A stretch of 64,000 bases of DNA from CAYTGM01 sp964437365 (GTDB lineage Bacteria; Sumerlaeota; Sumerlaeia; SLMS01): positions 1 through 64,000 of the forward strand of contig CAYTGM010000019.1 of the NCBI GenBank assembly GCA_964437365.1, given 5' to 3'. Below are positions 54,224-62,946 of this stretch, one piece after another (the first letter of the stretch is position 1; each line of letters begins with the position of its first letter). A program made the position numbers and the translations under genes. The notes below the pieces were generated by a model that worked only from the letters and a program-made list of their open reading frames with translations, was not told where the DNA came from and did not search any database.

Positions 54224-55435
54224 CTATTTCAAATAATCCGGGGCTACGAATGCCATGGAGGCAAGATAGGCGCTCCCCCGCCAGAGCACAGATTCATCTG
54301 GCAGAAACCTTGGATGATGAAGGGGGTAATAGGCTGCGCCTTCAGGTCGGACTCCGAGGTTCACGAAGGCAGAAGGCTTTTCTTTCGCGAAGTACGCAAA
54401 ATCTTCCGCTCCCATGGACTTCTCGATTTCTACCGCGCCATTCAACCCGAAGAGTTCCGTGATAGCAGCTCTTGAAGCGTCGATGGCGATCGCATCATTA
54501 ACGACCGGTGGATAGCTCCAATTGGTGCGAACTTCAACTTCGCATTCGTGAGCGGCAGCGACTCCTTTGCAGATGCGATGAACGTGTTCTGCAATTTCAG
54601 GTGCTCTCTCTTCGTTATAGGTTCTGAGTGTCCCACCAAAGGTAATGGATGAAGGGATGACGTTAAAGGCGGTACCACCGTTAATCATCGTGACTGAAAC
54701 GACAGCTGGTTCTACGGGCGATATACGACGGCTAACCACCTGCTGGAGAGCCATAATGCATTCGGCTGCTACAGGGACCGGATCAATTGTGTCATGGGGT
54801 GATGCTCCGTGGCCACCTTTTCCAGTAATTGTCACATCGAAGTCGCCCACCATAGCCCAGGCTTCACCGGTTATCAGGCCGAATCGACCACTTTCCAGTT
54901 TCGGAGAAACATGTATACCGAAACAGCCTAACACATCTTTTGTCAAACCGGCATTCACGAAATCGATAGCTCCCCCCGGAGACATTTCTTCTGCATGTTG
55001 AAAGACACATCTCACGGAATAAGGAAGTTGATCCTTCATCTCGCTAAGAATCGAAGTGGCACCTAGAAGCATCGAGGAATGAGCATCATGACCACACAGA
55101 TGACCGACGCCTTCTTTCTCAGACCGAAAGGGAATATCATTTTCTTCAACAATAGGAAGAGCATCCATGTCGGCTCGAAGCAGTATATACTGATCAGGAT
55201 TCTTTGTTGATTTAATCTCTGTGTAGAATCCGTATTTGCCTTCAGCAACGGGAGCACTTGGCTCAAGGCCCATCGATTCTACCTGCGCTCTAAGATACTC
55301 AGAGGTCTTTTCCTCGTGGTAGCTCAACTCTGGATTCCGGTGAAGGTGTTGCCTTCGCTCTGAAATCCAGGGCTGTAGTTTCTCCGCCTTTTTTGCTATC
55401 GCATCAAACTGAAGTTCATGTGTCTTTTGAGTCAT
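54224..55435 (-). CDS. M20-family amidohydrolase (hippurate/IAA-amino-acid hydrolase type)
   Basis: 403 residues, cytosolic, full length for the family. Motifs: HRNPELSYHEEKT, LLRADMDALPI, LCGHDAHSSMLLGAT (Cys and His metal ligands), QHAEEMSPGG (catalytic Glu), GFGIHVSP-like CFGIHVSPKL, GKGGHGASPHDTIDP, and C-terminal SMGAEDFAYF and YPLHHPRF. It cleaves N-acyl or N-aryl amino acids. It lies 11 bp after the UbiB-like gene and is probably co-transcribed; the physiological substrate is not shown. Confidence 0.9.
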   Translation of the reverse strand: MTQKTHELQFDAIAKKAEKLQPWISERRQHLHRNPELSYHEEKTSEYLRAQVESMGLEPSAPVAEGKYGFYTEIKSTKNPDQYILLRADMDALPIVEENDIPFRSEKEGVGHLCGHDAHSSMLLGATSILSEMKDQLPYSVRCVFQHAEEMSPGGAIDFVNAGLTKDVLGCFGIHVSPKLESGRFGLITGEAWAMVGDFDVTITGKGGHGASPHDTIDPVPVAAECIMALQQVVSRRISPVEPAVVSVTMINGGTAFNVIPSSITFGGTLRTYNEERAPEIAEHVHRICKGVAAAHECEVEVRTNWSYPPVVNDAIAIDASRAAITELFGLNGAVEIEKSMGAEDFAYFAKEKPSAFVNLGVRPEGAAYYPLHHPRFLPDESVLWRGSAYLASMAFVAPDYLK

Positions 55436-55446
55436 CGTCTCATCCG

Positions 55447-57072
55447 TTACCTAAGATAGGGGCTTCCGTTACGTCCACTTCCTCTTGGCAAAGGAAGGAT
55501 CGTCACCAACAGGAAAAGGCAAATCAGTATGAAAATTGGTACGCCAAACAAAATGTACCGGGTAGTCATCATCATCGCGATCACCAGGACGATGCAAGCC
55601 GTGATTACGCCAATAGAAAAGAGAACGCGTCGTAGAACCGATCCCGCGAAGCCTTCAAAACGCCGAATGTCCGCTTCATGAATACGAATCCTCAGCTGCT
55701 CGCGCTCAAGGCGATGAATAATAAAGCCGAGTTCACGAAGTGTCATATACACTTCCTGGGCTCCCTCTTTCACGCGCTCCTTAAAGTCTTTCGACCCAGG
55801 AAAGGCAACTTCGGCGAGCATCTTCTTAACAATAGGTGTCGCCTCACGAACCGCATTAAACCGTGGATTGTACTGAAGAGCAATGCCCTCCACAAGAGAT
55901 GCTGCCCTCAGAAGATAGACGAGGTTATTGGGAAGAAGAAGGGGGAATTTGTAAAAGGTATCGATAATATCCTGAGCGATTTCCTGCACTTGTCGTGGTG
56001 TTAAATCATTATTCAGTTGAATATTTATCATCGTGGAAGCGGCTTCTCTCAGATCGCCTCGATTGATATCAGCATCAACCATCCCCAACGTATAGTAGCC
56101 ATCAACGATCGTATCTATATCGCCCTTTGTGACAGCATACACCATTTTCAGAAGTTCCAGTCGCGTTCTTTCCTCGAATTCGAGAGCCATACCGAAATCA
56201 AGAACAACGAGTCGCCCCTGATGATCCACCATGAGATTACCAGGATGAGGATCAGCATGAATAAACCCATGAATGACAGTCATGCGGACATAGGATTCAA
56301 TGATAAGGTCAACAATGACTGCTGGATCAACGCCAAGACGTCTGATTTCCTCCGGTCTGTCAACGCGCACACCATCAACGAAATCAATCACAACGATCTG
56401 TTTTCGAGTCAGGTTTTCCACGAAATCGGGAACGTAAATACGCTCATCATTCCTGAAGTTGTGTCGCAATCGGTCTGCATTCTTCATCTCAGAACGAAAG
56501 TCCATTTCCAGATGTATCATGCGCTGGAACTCGGAAATGATCGCATAGGCGCTACGCATGATGTTCTCGTCGAGAAAAATCGCAGCGATATACAAGAGCA
56601 CCTTAACCGTTCGAATGTCGTTTTCGACCAACTCCTGAACGCCGGGTCGGAGAACTTTCACCGCAACCTTTTGTCCCTTATACGAAGCTTTGTGGACCTG
56701 TCCCAGGCTTGCAGCGGCGATGGGTTCCTTTTGGAAGTCATCGAAGAGTTCCTCGATCTCCTGGCCGTAGACGCGTGAAATTGTTTCTTTAACATCCTGA
56801 TAGGGAAATGGGGGGACGCGATCCTGAAGTTTCTTGAGCTCGAAAGTATATTCAGGCCGGATGATATCCTCGCGCATTGCAAGCACCTGAGCGGCCTTGA
56901 TAAAGGAAGGACCAAGACGCGCCATTGTCGTTCTCAGTTTCCGGGCTCGTTGCCGATGCTGCTTTTCCGTAAGAAGACGGGGGGTCCCGATAAAGAAGAA
57001 GCGTCTCCAGTCTCGAATGAAACTGAGAATAAAGGGGAAGAGAGATAGGAAGACGCGGAGGGATCGAAGCAC
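55447..57072 (-). CDS. UbiB/ABC1-family atypical kinase-like protein
   Basis: 541 residues from GTG 57072. Family hallmarks: LGPSFIKAAQVLAMRED (canonical KxGQ motif), AAASLGQVHKA (Ala-rich loop), VAVKVLRPGVQ, GFIHADPHPGNLMV and LVVLDFGMA. Two C-terminal membrane helices (about 490-512 and 516-535). The KxGQ Gly is Ala (Lys 59, Gln 62), which is uncommon. Bacterial members support ubiquinone or other lipid transport/biosynthesis as ATPases; no quinone genes are adjacent. Followed by the M20 hydrolase and preceded by a 14-bp palindrome. Confidence 0.88.
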   Translation of the reverse strand: MLRSLRVFLSLFPFILSFIRDWRRFFFIGTPRLLTEKQHRQRARKLRTTMARLGPSFIKAAQVLAMREDIIRPEYTFELKKLQDRVPPFPYQDVKETISRVYGQEIEELFDDFQKEPIAAASLGQVHKASYKGQKVAVKVLRPGVQELVENDIRTVKVLLYIAAIFLDENIMRSAYAIISEFQRMIHLEMDFRSEMKNADRLRHNFRNDERIYVPDFVENLTRKQIVVIDFVDGVRVDRPEEIRRLGVDPAVIVDLIIESYVRMTVIHGFIHADPHPGNLMVDHQGRLVVLDFGMALEFEERTRLELLKMVYAVTKGDIDTIVDGYYTLGMVDADINRGDLREAASTMINIQLNNDLTPRQVQEIAQDIIDTFYKFPLLLPNNLVYLLRAASLVEGIALQYNPRFNAVREATPIVKKMLAEVAFPGSKDFKERVKEGAQEVYMTLRELGFIIHRLEREQLRIRIHEADIRRFEGFAGSVLRRVLFSIGVITACIVLVIAMMMTTRYILFGVPIFILICLFLLVTILPLPRGSGRNGSPYLR

Positions 57073-57101
57073 GATAGTTGAAATGACCTGAAAGAATCGG
57101 G

Positions 57102-57115
57102 CTCACCATGGTGAG
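57102..57115. promoter_or_regulatory. 14-bp perfect palindrome upstream of the UbiB-like gene
   Basis: CTCACCATGGTGAG is its own reverse complement and lies about 30 bp upstream of GTG 57072 in the gap after the acyltransferase gene. It could be an operator or chance. Confidence 0.4.
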
Positions 57116-57210
57116 ACATCACCGGGAGCGCAAGACACAACGCAGGATTTCGGCCGTCTTCGAGGGGGGCATGAGAGGTCAGTCTGTCAATACTGACTCA
57201 TTCCTTATTG

Positions 57211-58755
57211 TCAGGTCCGCCAGTAGATTTTGAACTTGGTAAAGAGCGAAACCACATAGGCGAGACCGAGAGTTTTGCCCAGTGACCAGAGGAACTTGGC
57301 CCAGGGCGTCGGAAGCTTTCCGAATAGCAGAGCATCCAGACCCGTTAGATTAACAACGGGCGCCAGCAAGTTGCGAATACCCACGTAGGCGATCATCGGA
57401 TTCTGACCATTGGTGATGAGCAGGTTGAATCCGAAACGAAGCCCAAATAGATCGATCCAGATTGTAAGGCAGAGAAGTGAAAGTATCGATAAACCAGTAC
57501 TTACAAAGTAGTATGAAGGGGTGGAAGAATCTTTCTTTATTCCTCCTTCTGAGAGGAGAACCTCTTTCGACTGGAGGAGGAAATCAAAAGCACCTGCATC
57601 GACGAGGACTCCCAGGAAAAGCCAGCCGGTACCCCAAAGGAGAAAAGCCTTCAGAAGGTAATCTGTCTTTCCTGAAGTTTTCCAGAAGAGCCAAATGGGG
57701 AAGGCAGTCGTAAGGACAACGGCCGCTAGACAGGGTAAGAGCATGCGCGCTTGAAGAAGCGTGTGGACGAGAACAATACAGAGTAAGATAGAGAGACTTG
57801 CGACGGTGAGTCGTGTCTTGCACTTTGATGATTTTTCAGAGGGACCTCCCGATTTCATCCAATCAAGAAGTATATCTCCGATAATTGTCCCGGGAATAAC
57901 GATCAGTAAATACTTCAGGAAAGCCGGATTATAGAACCATGGGATTGGGTTCCATTTAAGAAAATCGGGAATGGGCAGCTGATCATACTTCAGGAAATGA
58001 CCAATGAGACCTATCAGCATGAACGTCAGCCTTAAGGCGATACTCTTCTGCGACAGGATCCAGACGAGAGATCCGAAAACAGCCATGACAGCAAGAACCC
58101 TGATAATGATGTCAGATTTTCCAACATAGACACCAAAGATGGTCGAGATTGTTTTCTCTTTCAGGCCGTGGATATCTGGCCAGATAAGATAAGTTAAGAA
58201 GGCGAAGGCCGCGGTAATCCCAACCCCTTTCGTTATCCATCTGACTTTGTCACTTACCTTCCATGGGATACGAGTATAGACAGGGAACAGTAAAAGAAAT
58301 CCAAGAAGCGCCAGAAACCAGGTATAGGTAGAAGGGGACGATTCGATCTGATAGGGAATAATCCGTTGAGCGTAGATGGCAAATGCCATGAGGGCAAAAC
58401 CTCGCCCGATAATCCCCAGAGTTATTTTGGGGTACCCCACACCTTTCTTCACTTTGGAGGAGAGAGCGAAAGGGAAGGCGGCTCCCATGGCGAAGAGAAA
58501 CATCGGGAACACCAGATCAACCCATGTAAATCCTGCATAGGTACCATCGAACCTGACAGACTTGACCGCTTCACCGTCGATGAACCGAGGGTACTGAGCG
58601 TGGTACATCCAATTAGGAAGACCTGTCCAGGGGACGACACCAGATAGGCACATGGTGAGAATCGCGAATCCTCTTAATGCATCGAGGGCGAGAGCTCTGG
58701 GCGCCTTCTCTTTAGCGGTCTTCTTTGGCTCTTTCGTTTCTTCTGCCACGGGCAA
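57211..58755 (-). CDS. polytopic membrane acyltransferase-like protein (DUF5009/HGSNAT type)
   Basis: 514 residues from TTG 58755 (or GTG 58749). About ten or eleven hydrophobic segments. N-terminus ALALDALRGFAILTMCLSG and TWVDLVFPMFLFAMGAAFPFAL match the DUF1624/DUF5009 family related to heparan-alpha-glucosaminide N-acetyltransferase, with the family's conserved polar residues around DALRG. The role in bacteria would be acetyl transfer across the membrane to an envelope glycan. Minus strand, 138 bp from the UbiB-like gene. Confidence 0.82.
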   Translation of the reverse strand: MPVAEETKEPKKTAKEKAPRALALDALRGFAILTMCLSGVVPWTGLPNWMYHAQYPRFIDGEAVKSVRFDGTYAGFTWVDLVFPMFLFAMGAAFPFALSSKVKKGVGYPKITLGIIGRGFALMAFAIYAQRIIPYQIESSPSTYTWFLALLGFLLLFPVYTRIPWKVSDKVRWITKGVGITAAFAFLTYLIWPDIHGLKEKTISTIFGVYVGKSDIIIRVLAVMAVFGSLVWILSQKSIALRLTFMLIGLIGHFLKYDQLPIPDFLKWNPIPWFYNPAFLKYLLIVIPGTIIGDILLDWMKSGGPSEKSSKCKTRLTVASLSILLCIVLVHTLLQARMLLPCLAAVVLTTAFPIWLFWKTSGKTDYLLKAFLLWGTGWLFLGVLVDAGAFDFLLQSKEVLLSEGGIKKDSSTPSYYFVSTGLSILSLLCLTIWIDLFGLRFGFNLLITNGQNPMIAYVGIRNLLAPVVNLTGLDALLFGKLPTPWAKFLWSLGKTLGLAYVVSLFTKFKIYWRT

Positions 58756-59015
58756 CCTTGCGAGTGCGTTGATTTGAAGAGGTTTTCCTGATGCGGATGG
58801 TGAGAAGTCGCAAGGCTTTTGAAGAAAGAATTCTCTGGTCCTCCAAGGAAAAATGGAGAATGATTGGAGCTCAATACCGTATTTGCTGTTAGCTGGTCAG
58901 GCTGAGAATTGAGTTTCCCCCGGCTGGTCAGATGCTTGCTTCGTATTGATACGTTTACCATAAGTGGGTGAAGGTGATCCCCACAAACACATCGATGCCA
59001 TAAGGATTTTAATCA

Positions 59016-59327
59016 ATGCCCAAAGTTACCTTTCTTCCCATCAATAAGACCGTTGAAGCAGAAGTGGGCCAGAATCTACTGGAAATAGCTGAAGAAGCCG
59101 GAATCGGGATGGAACATGCCTGCGGAGGAGTCTGCGCCTGCTCAACATGCCACTGTATCATTAAGAACGGTACCGACGACGGTGTCGAAGAGCAGGAAGA
59201 TGAGGAAATGGACACGCTGGATAAGCTCTGCCCCGAGCAGACTCTCCACAGCCGACTCGGATGTCAGACAAAGGTCATCGGTGACGTAACCGTAGAAATC
59301 TTCAACTGGCCACCACGTGAACTGTAA
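59016..59327 (+). CDS. fdx: adrenodoxin-type [2Fe-2S] ferredoxin
   Basis: 103 residues; AAGGA before ATG 59016. Cluster ligands Cys 36, 42, 45 and 83 (MEHACGGVCACSTCH and LGCQTK), plus extra Cys at 40 and 47. In Isc systems this protein supplies electrons for iron-sulfur assembly. It is 51 bp upstream of iscX, while the other isc genes are not in the window. Confidence 0.92.
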   Translation: MPKVTFLPINKTVEAEVGQNLLEIAEEAGIGMEHACGGVCACSTCHCIIKNGTDDGVEEQEDEEMDTLDKLCPEQTLHSRLGCQTKVIGDVTVEIFNWPPREL

Positions 59328-59378
59328 CAGGATGAAACAACTGGAAATTAATGGTATGAAACAAAGAGAGAGTATATA

Positions 59379-59591
59379 ATGGAATACAGCTGGACAGACC
59401 TCGACGACATTGCCATCGAACTTTATGAAAAGCATCCTGATGTGGATCCCCTTCAGGTCAGATTTACTGACTTGCTGGACTGGGTATTAGAATTGGAAGG
59501 ATTCACAGGGAAAAAAGAGGAATCCAACGAGGCTAAACTGGAAGCAATTCAAATGGCCTGGTTAGAGGAATATAAGGATAATCAGGATTAA
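59379..59591 (+). CDS. iscX: IscX-family iron-sulfur assembly factor
   Basis: 70 residues, matching IscX/YfhJ in length and in the segments YSWTDLDDIAIELYEKHPDVDPL, VRFTDLLDWVLELEGF and LEAIQMAWLEEY. IscX is a small acidic modulator of IscS and possible iron donor. Gene order fdx-iscX is the tail of a classical isc operon. Confidence 0.9.
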   Translation: MEYSWTDLDDIAIELYEKHPDVDPLQVRFTDLLDWVLELEGFTGKKEESNEAKLEAIQMAWLEEYKDNQD

Positions 59592-59594
59592 TTG

Positions 59595-60563
59595 ATGGCT
59601 GCACGCGGTGCACTCGGAGCAACACACTGGAAGACTCTGGTGGGTAAGAACAAGCCACCGGTCAGTGATGCGTTCAGGCCCAACCTGCAATGTCCCGATG
59701 ATGACGCCCCTCTGGATTACCTTGAACATGAAAGAAACTTCCACTGCCCTTCCTGCAGCCGCATCTATACACCCGATGAATTCTATCTCAGTTTACGACC
59801 TTCCAACGACTATTACCAACTTTCTGATAAGCGATTGGATAAACTGACCGAGCAGGTAAAGACCGATAACAGATTCGTTGAGTCTCCTCAAAATGAATTC
59901 CCGAGCACATGGGCACTTGTGGAAAGTATTTTGCCCTCCTTTGCAGGAAAAAAGGTTCTAGACCTCTGCTGTGGGCATGGCTGGGCAGCAGCCTACTTTG
60001 CAAAGTGTCATGCTGAAGTGGCAGCACTCGATATTGTTGCTGGAGATGGAGGACTTCGAAGTGCTCACGAGCATTGCAAGAGCCTCGACAATCCCCCCGA
60101 CTTCTTCCAGGGTGACGTTTGCAGACTTCCCTTCCAGTCAGGGCTGTTTGATGTTGTCTTTACTTCCAGTGTGATCCATCAGATACCTCGGCCGGAAAGG
60201 CTTCTGAAAGAAATTAGTCGTACCCTCGCTGATGGTGGAGTATATATCGCCATTAACGAAGAAACACAACAAGGCAGACTGGTGCAAAGTACTCGAGCCT
60301 CCTCTGCCGATCCGAGAGATCGTGGCAGAAAGATGAGCCATGCAGACTTCAAGGCACTTTTCAAAGAAGGTTTTCTCGATCTTGAAGTTCTAATCGATCA
60401 AAGTGATATGCAGCAAAATCTCCATTCGCGATCTTTTCTCGGAAGAATAAAGAAATCCTGGCGCAACCACACAACTAACGAACCACGAGTCATGCTGGGC
60501 CGACATCAGAAGGAATTTGATTTTTCCAAGCTGAACCTGATGCGCAAAAGAGAGGCAAAATGA
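59595..60563 (+). CDS. SAM-dependent methyltransferase with N-terminal zinc-ribbon
   Basis: 322 residues from ATG 59595 (TTG 59592 one codon upstream). Zinc-ribbon-like CxxD...CPSC (LQCPDDDAP, FHCPSCSRIY) at about 30-65 resembles Trm112-like N-termini. The class I methyltransferase core has VLDLCCGHGWAAAYF (SAM motif I) and FDVVFTSSVIHQIPRPERLLKEI. Substrate unknown. It begins 3 bp after iscX and its stop overlaps the Rieske start (ATGATGA). Confidence 0.82.
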   Translation: MAARGALGATHWKTLVGKNKPPVSDAFRPNLQCPDDDAPLDYLEHERNFHCPSCSRIYTPDEFYLSLRPSNDYYQLSDKRLDKLTEQVKTDNRFVESPQNEFPSTWALVESILPSFAGKKVLDLCCGHGWAAAYFAKCHAEVAALDIVAGDGGLRSAHEHCKSLDNPPDFFQGDVCRLPFQSGLFDVVFTSSVIHQIPRPERLLKEISRTLADGGVYIAINEETQQGRLVQSTRASSADPRDRGRKMSHADFKALFKEGFLDLEVLIDQSDMQQNLHSRSFLGRIKKSWRNHTTNEPRVMLGRHQKEFDFSKLNLMRKREAK

Positions 60564-60865
60564 TGAGTAACCCCGTCGCCAAAATTGATGACCTGAAAGA
60601 AGGGAATCCCATTCGTGTAAACCATGATGGGAAGGAAGTCGCTCTCTTTAAGGTTGAAGATTCTGTGTATGCTATAAGTGCTCAATGCCCGCATAGACAG
60701 GGGCCACTGGATGATGCCGATCTGGAGGATGGCTTTATTGCCGTTTGTCCCTGGCACGGCTGGAGGTTCGACATCAGAACAGGAAAATCACCAACGCACC
60801 CAGCCCAAGTAAGCTGCTATCAGGTGAATATCAAAAACGGTGAGATCTATCTCTCTGCGAAATAA
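60560..60865 (+). CDS. Rieske [2Fe-2S] ferredoxin-like protein
   Basis: 101 residues (or 100 from the second ATG). The two cluster boxes are complete: CPHRQG and CPWHGW. It is a soluble small Rieske protein of the NirD/BphA3 type, an electron carrier for an oxygenase or reductase. Translationally coupled to the methyltransferase, so the pair may modify one substrate, but no oxygenase is adjacent. Confidence 0.88.
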   Translation: MMSNPVAKIDDLKEGNPIRVNHDGKEVALFKVEDSVYAISAQCPHRQGPLDDADLEDGFIAVCPWHGWRFDIRTGKSPTHPAQVSCYQVNIKNGEIYLSAK

Positions 60866-60885
60866 CCGGGGACAAAGAATCCGCT

Positions 60886-61779
60886 TTGTATTTATTTAAA
60901 TTCCTTAAAAGGCGTTCGCATCCGTCGATGAATGCTGAGATGCAGCATCAGGCTCACCCCGAAGCCATGGCAAAGAACTTTTTAGCATGGTCCAGGAAGA
61001 AAATCTTGTCGGATAAGTCCAAGCTTTCATGGGCTGATATAGACGCTGTCATTTCACAAGAAGCGGAAAATTATAGGAGCGAACAAGCTCCACTCCCCCT
61101 GGTGGAAAACACGGCGGCGTTTATCGGTGAACGCTTTATCAAGAAATTCGGTGGAGAGTGGGCCGAGGACGAAACCTATGGGATGATCATTTCCTCTTTT
61201 CAGGGTAAGGATTCAGGATTCGATCCTTTCGCCCTTTCTGAACGTGCATGGGAAATTGGAGAGAGGAACTTTCTTGGCTCTTTCTTCTCAGCAGTCCCGA
61301 AGCGACTTTCTCATGAAAAAAAAATCCGCCCCGAATGGACCGAAGCACAAAAGAAGTTCAGGGAAATTCTTAATGGCAAGGAACTGGACAACGGCTCAAT
61401 TGTTCGAATCATTGAAGTCTTCCGCGACAACTGGGAGGCTTGTTTCGGAAGGGAGTTGCCGCTCAGCCTGATCGGACTCAAAGAACTCGATAAATACCTC
61501 CAGTCCCATTATATATTAAACTTCCTTTCCATTGAAGAGCTCATCGCCGCAGGCCTCTATACAGGTGAAATTGGAAGACAACTCTTCGGCGGAGAATGGA
61601 TAATACCAGAATCAAAGCGGTCTGACCGAATCGCCTTGAGATATCCAGAATTGGACTACTTCCCGGTTGGACGTATCTTCAAGATGATGACTGAAAAGCC
61701 TGAAAAAGAACCGCTGGACGAGTATATCAGGCTTATTCCTTCAGCCAGAAAAGAACTTCGAGAATCAGGTGTTCACTAA
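60886..61779 (+). CDS. unknown protein with an internal motif duplication
   Basis: 297 residues from TTG 60886; an ATG at 60928 is an alternative and neither has a strong ribosome site. Soluble. Two similar motifs occur: AAFIGERFIKKFGGEWAED (about 77-95) and GLYTGEIGRQLFGGEWIIP (about 225-243), suggesting a duplicated domain. No family recognised. It lies 20 bp after the Rieske gene and overlaps the 3' end of proB by 15 bp on the other strand. Confidence 0.6.
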   Translation: MYLFKFLKRRSHPSMNAEMQHQAHPEAMAKNFLAWSRKKILSDKSKLSWADIDAVISQEAENYRSEQAPLPLVENTAAFIGERFIKKFGGEWAEDETYGMIISSFQGKDSGFDPFALSERAWEIGERNFLGSFFSAVPKRLSHEKKIRPEWTEAQKKFREILNGKELDNGSIVRIIEVFRDNWEACFGRELPLSLIGLKELDKYLQSHYILNFLSIEELIAAGLYTGEIGRQLFGGEWIIPESKRSDRIALRYPELDYFPVGRIFKMMTEKPEKEPLDEYIRLIPSARKELRESGVH

Positions 61780-62913
61780 GGCAATATTATCGGAGTGGAT
61801 GACTTCCTTATAATCTGCCCGTTCACCAAGGATGGATGCGATTTCCTCAATCTTGACGCCGATAATCTTTCCGACTTCTTCACAAGAATAGTTTACAACA
61901 CCCTGAGCAACAATCTGATCTGATGGGTCTTTAATCGTTACGACGTCTCCCCTTTCAAACTTGCCACTCGCGCTGGCAATTCCAACTGAGAGAAGAGACT
62001 TTCTCTGACGAACCAGAGCCTTAGTGGCTCCTGCATCGATATATATCGTTCCCTTGGCACGAGTAGACAGCACCCAGTGTCGCCTCGAATCTCCTGCTCT
62101 TCGGTCTTTTTGTGTCAGGAAAAGTGTTCCTTCAAAATCACCCGAGATAACCTCTTGAAGTTTCCCTGGTTTAAGACCGTTCGTAATGACAACCGCTACC
62201 CCATGCGATGTCGCATGAGCAGCCGCTTGAATTTTCGTTTCCATTCCACCGAGACCGAGTGAACTGCCACCCTGCTTGACAAACTGACGTGTCCCATCAT
62301 CAACCTGCTTAACGACAGGGACAAGGGTTGCGTCTGGTGATGAGGGGTGATCTGTCATCAGACCGTCTATATTGCTGAGGACAACGAGCAGGTCAGCTTC
62401 AACTTTTGCTGATACCATAGCTGAAAGTAAGTCGTTGTCGCCGAACTTCAACTCATCGATCGTCGTCGAGTCATTTTCGTTGATGATGGGGATCACGTTT
62501 TTGGAGAGCAGCTCTCCGAGTGCGTTGCGCGCATTGAGATACCTCCGTCGATCATCCATATCGGAGCGGTTCAGCAAGACCTGACCGATGATGATTTCGT
62601 GCTGGCGGAAAACTCGAGCATAGGCTTCGATCAAAGCTCCCTGACCAATCGCTGCCACAGCTTGAAGCTCAGGTATAGACGTAGGCCTTTTCTTCAGTCC
62701 AAGAATACCCCGCCCGGCAGCAACGGCACCACTTGATACAAGAAGAACCTGAATGCCTCTTTGATGCATGTCAGCAAGGTCATGGCAGATCTGCTCAAGG
62801 CGTTCCTCGTGGATCCCGCCCTCTTCTCGAGCGAGCACATTCGAACCCACTTTAACAACAACTCTCTTAAGAGTTGTCTTTGGAAAGGGCCAATGTTTCT
62901 TTATCTCTTCCAC
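61765..62913 (-). CDS. proB: glutamate 5-kinase
   Basis: 382 residues from GTG 62913. Amino-acid kinase domain (about 15-265: VVVKVGSNVLARE, LVSSGAVAAGRGILG, IINENDSTTIDELKFGDNDLLSA, GLGGMETKIQAA) followed by a PUA domain (about 285-375: IYIDAGATKALVRQRKSLLS, RGDVVTI). It phosphorylates L-glutamate as the first step of proline synthesis, with feedback inhibition by proline in the family. It lies 33 bp after ychF. Confidence 0.95.
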   Translation of the reverse strand: MEEIKKHWPFPKTTLKRVVVKVGSNVLAREEGGIHEERLEQICHDLADMHQRGIQVLLVSSGAVAAGRGILGLKKRPTSIPELQAVAAIGQGALIEAYARVFRQHEIIIGQVLLNRSDMDDRRRYLNARNALGELLSKNVIPIINENDSTTIDELKFGDNDLLSAMVSAKVEADLLVVLSNIDGLMTDHPSSPDATLVPVVKQVDDGTRQFVKQGGSSLGLGGMETKIQAAAHATSHGVAVVITNGLKPGKLQEVISGDFEGTLFLTQKDRRAGDSRRHWVLSTRAKGTIYIDAGATKALVRQRKSLLSVGIASASGKFERGDVVTIKDPSDQIVAQGVVNYSCEEVGKIIGVKIEEIASILGERADYKEVIHSDNIALVNT

Positions 62914-62946
62914 GGTTTAACTGAGCCTTGTCTATATATTTCGGAA

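Noticed and set aside
56017..56778. Long plus-strand open frame (253 codons) opposite the UbiB-like gene
   Set aside because: It is the antisense shadow of a clearly coding minus-strand gene with all UbiB motifs.
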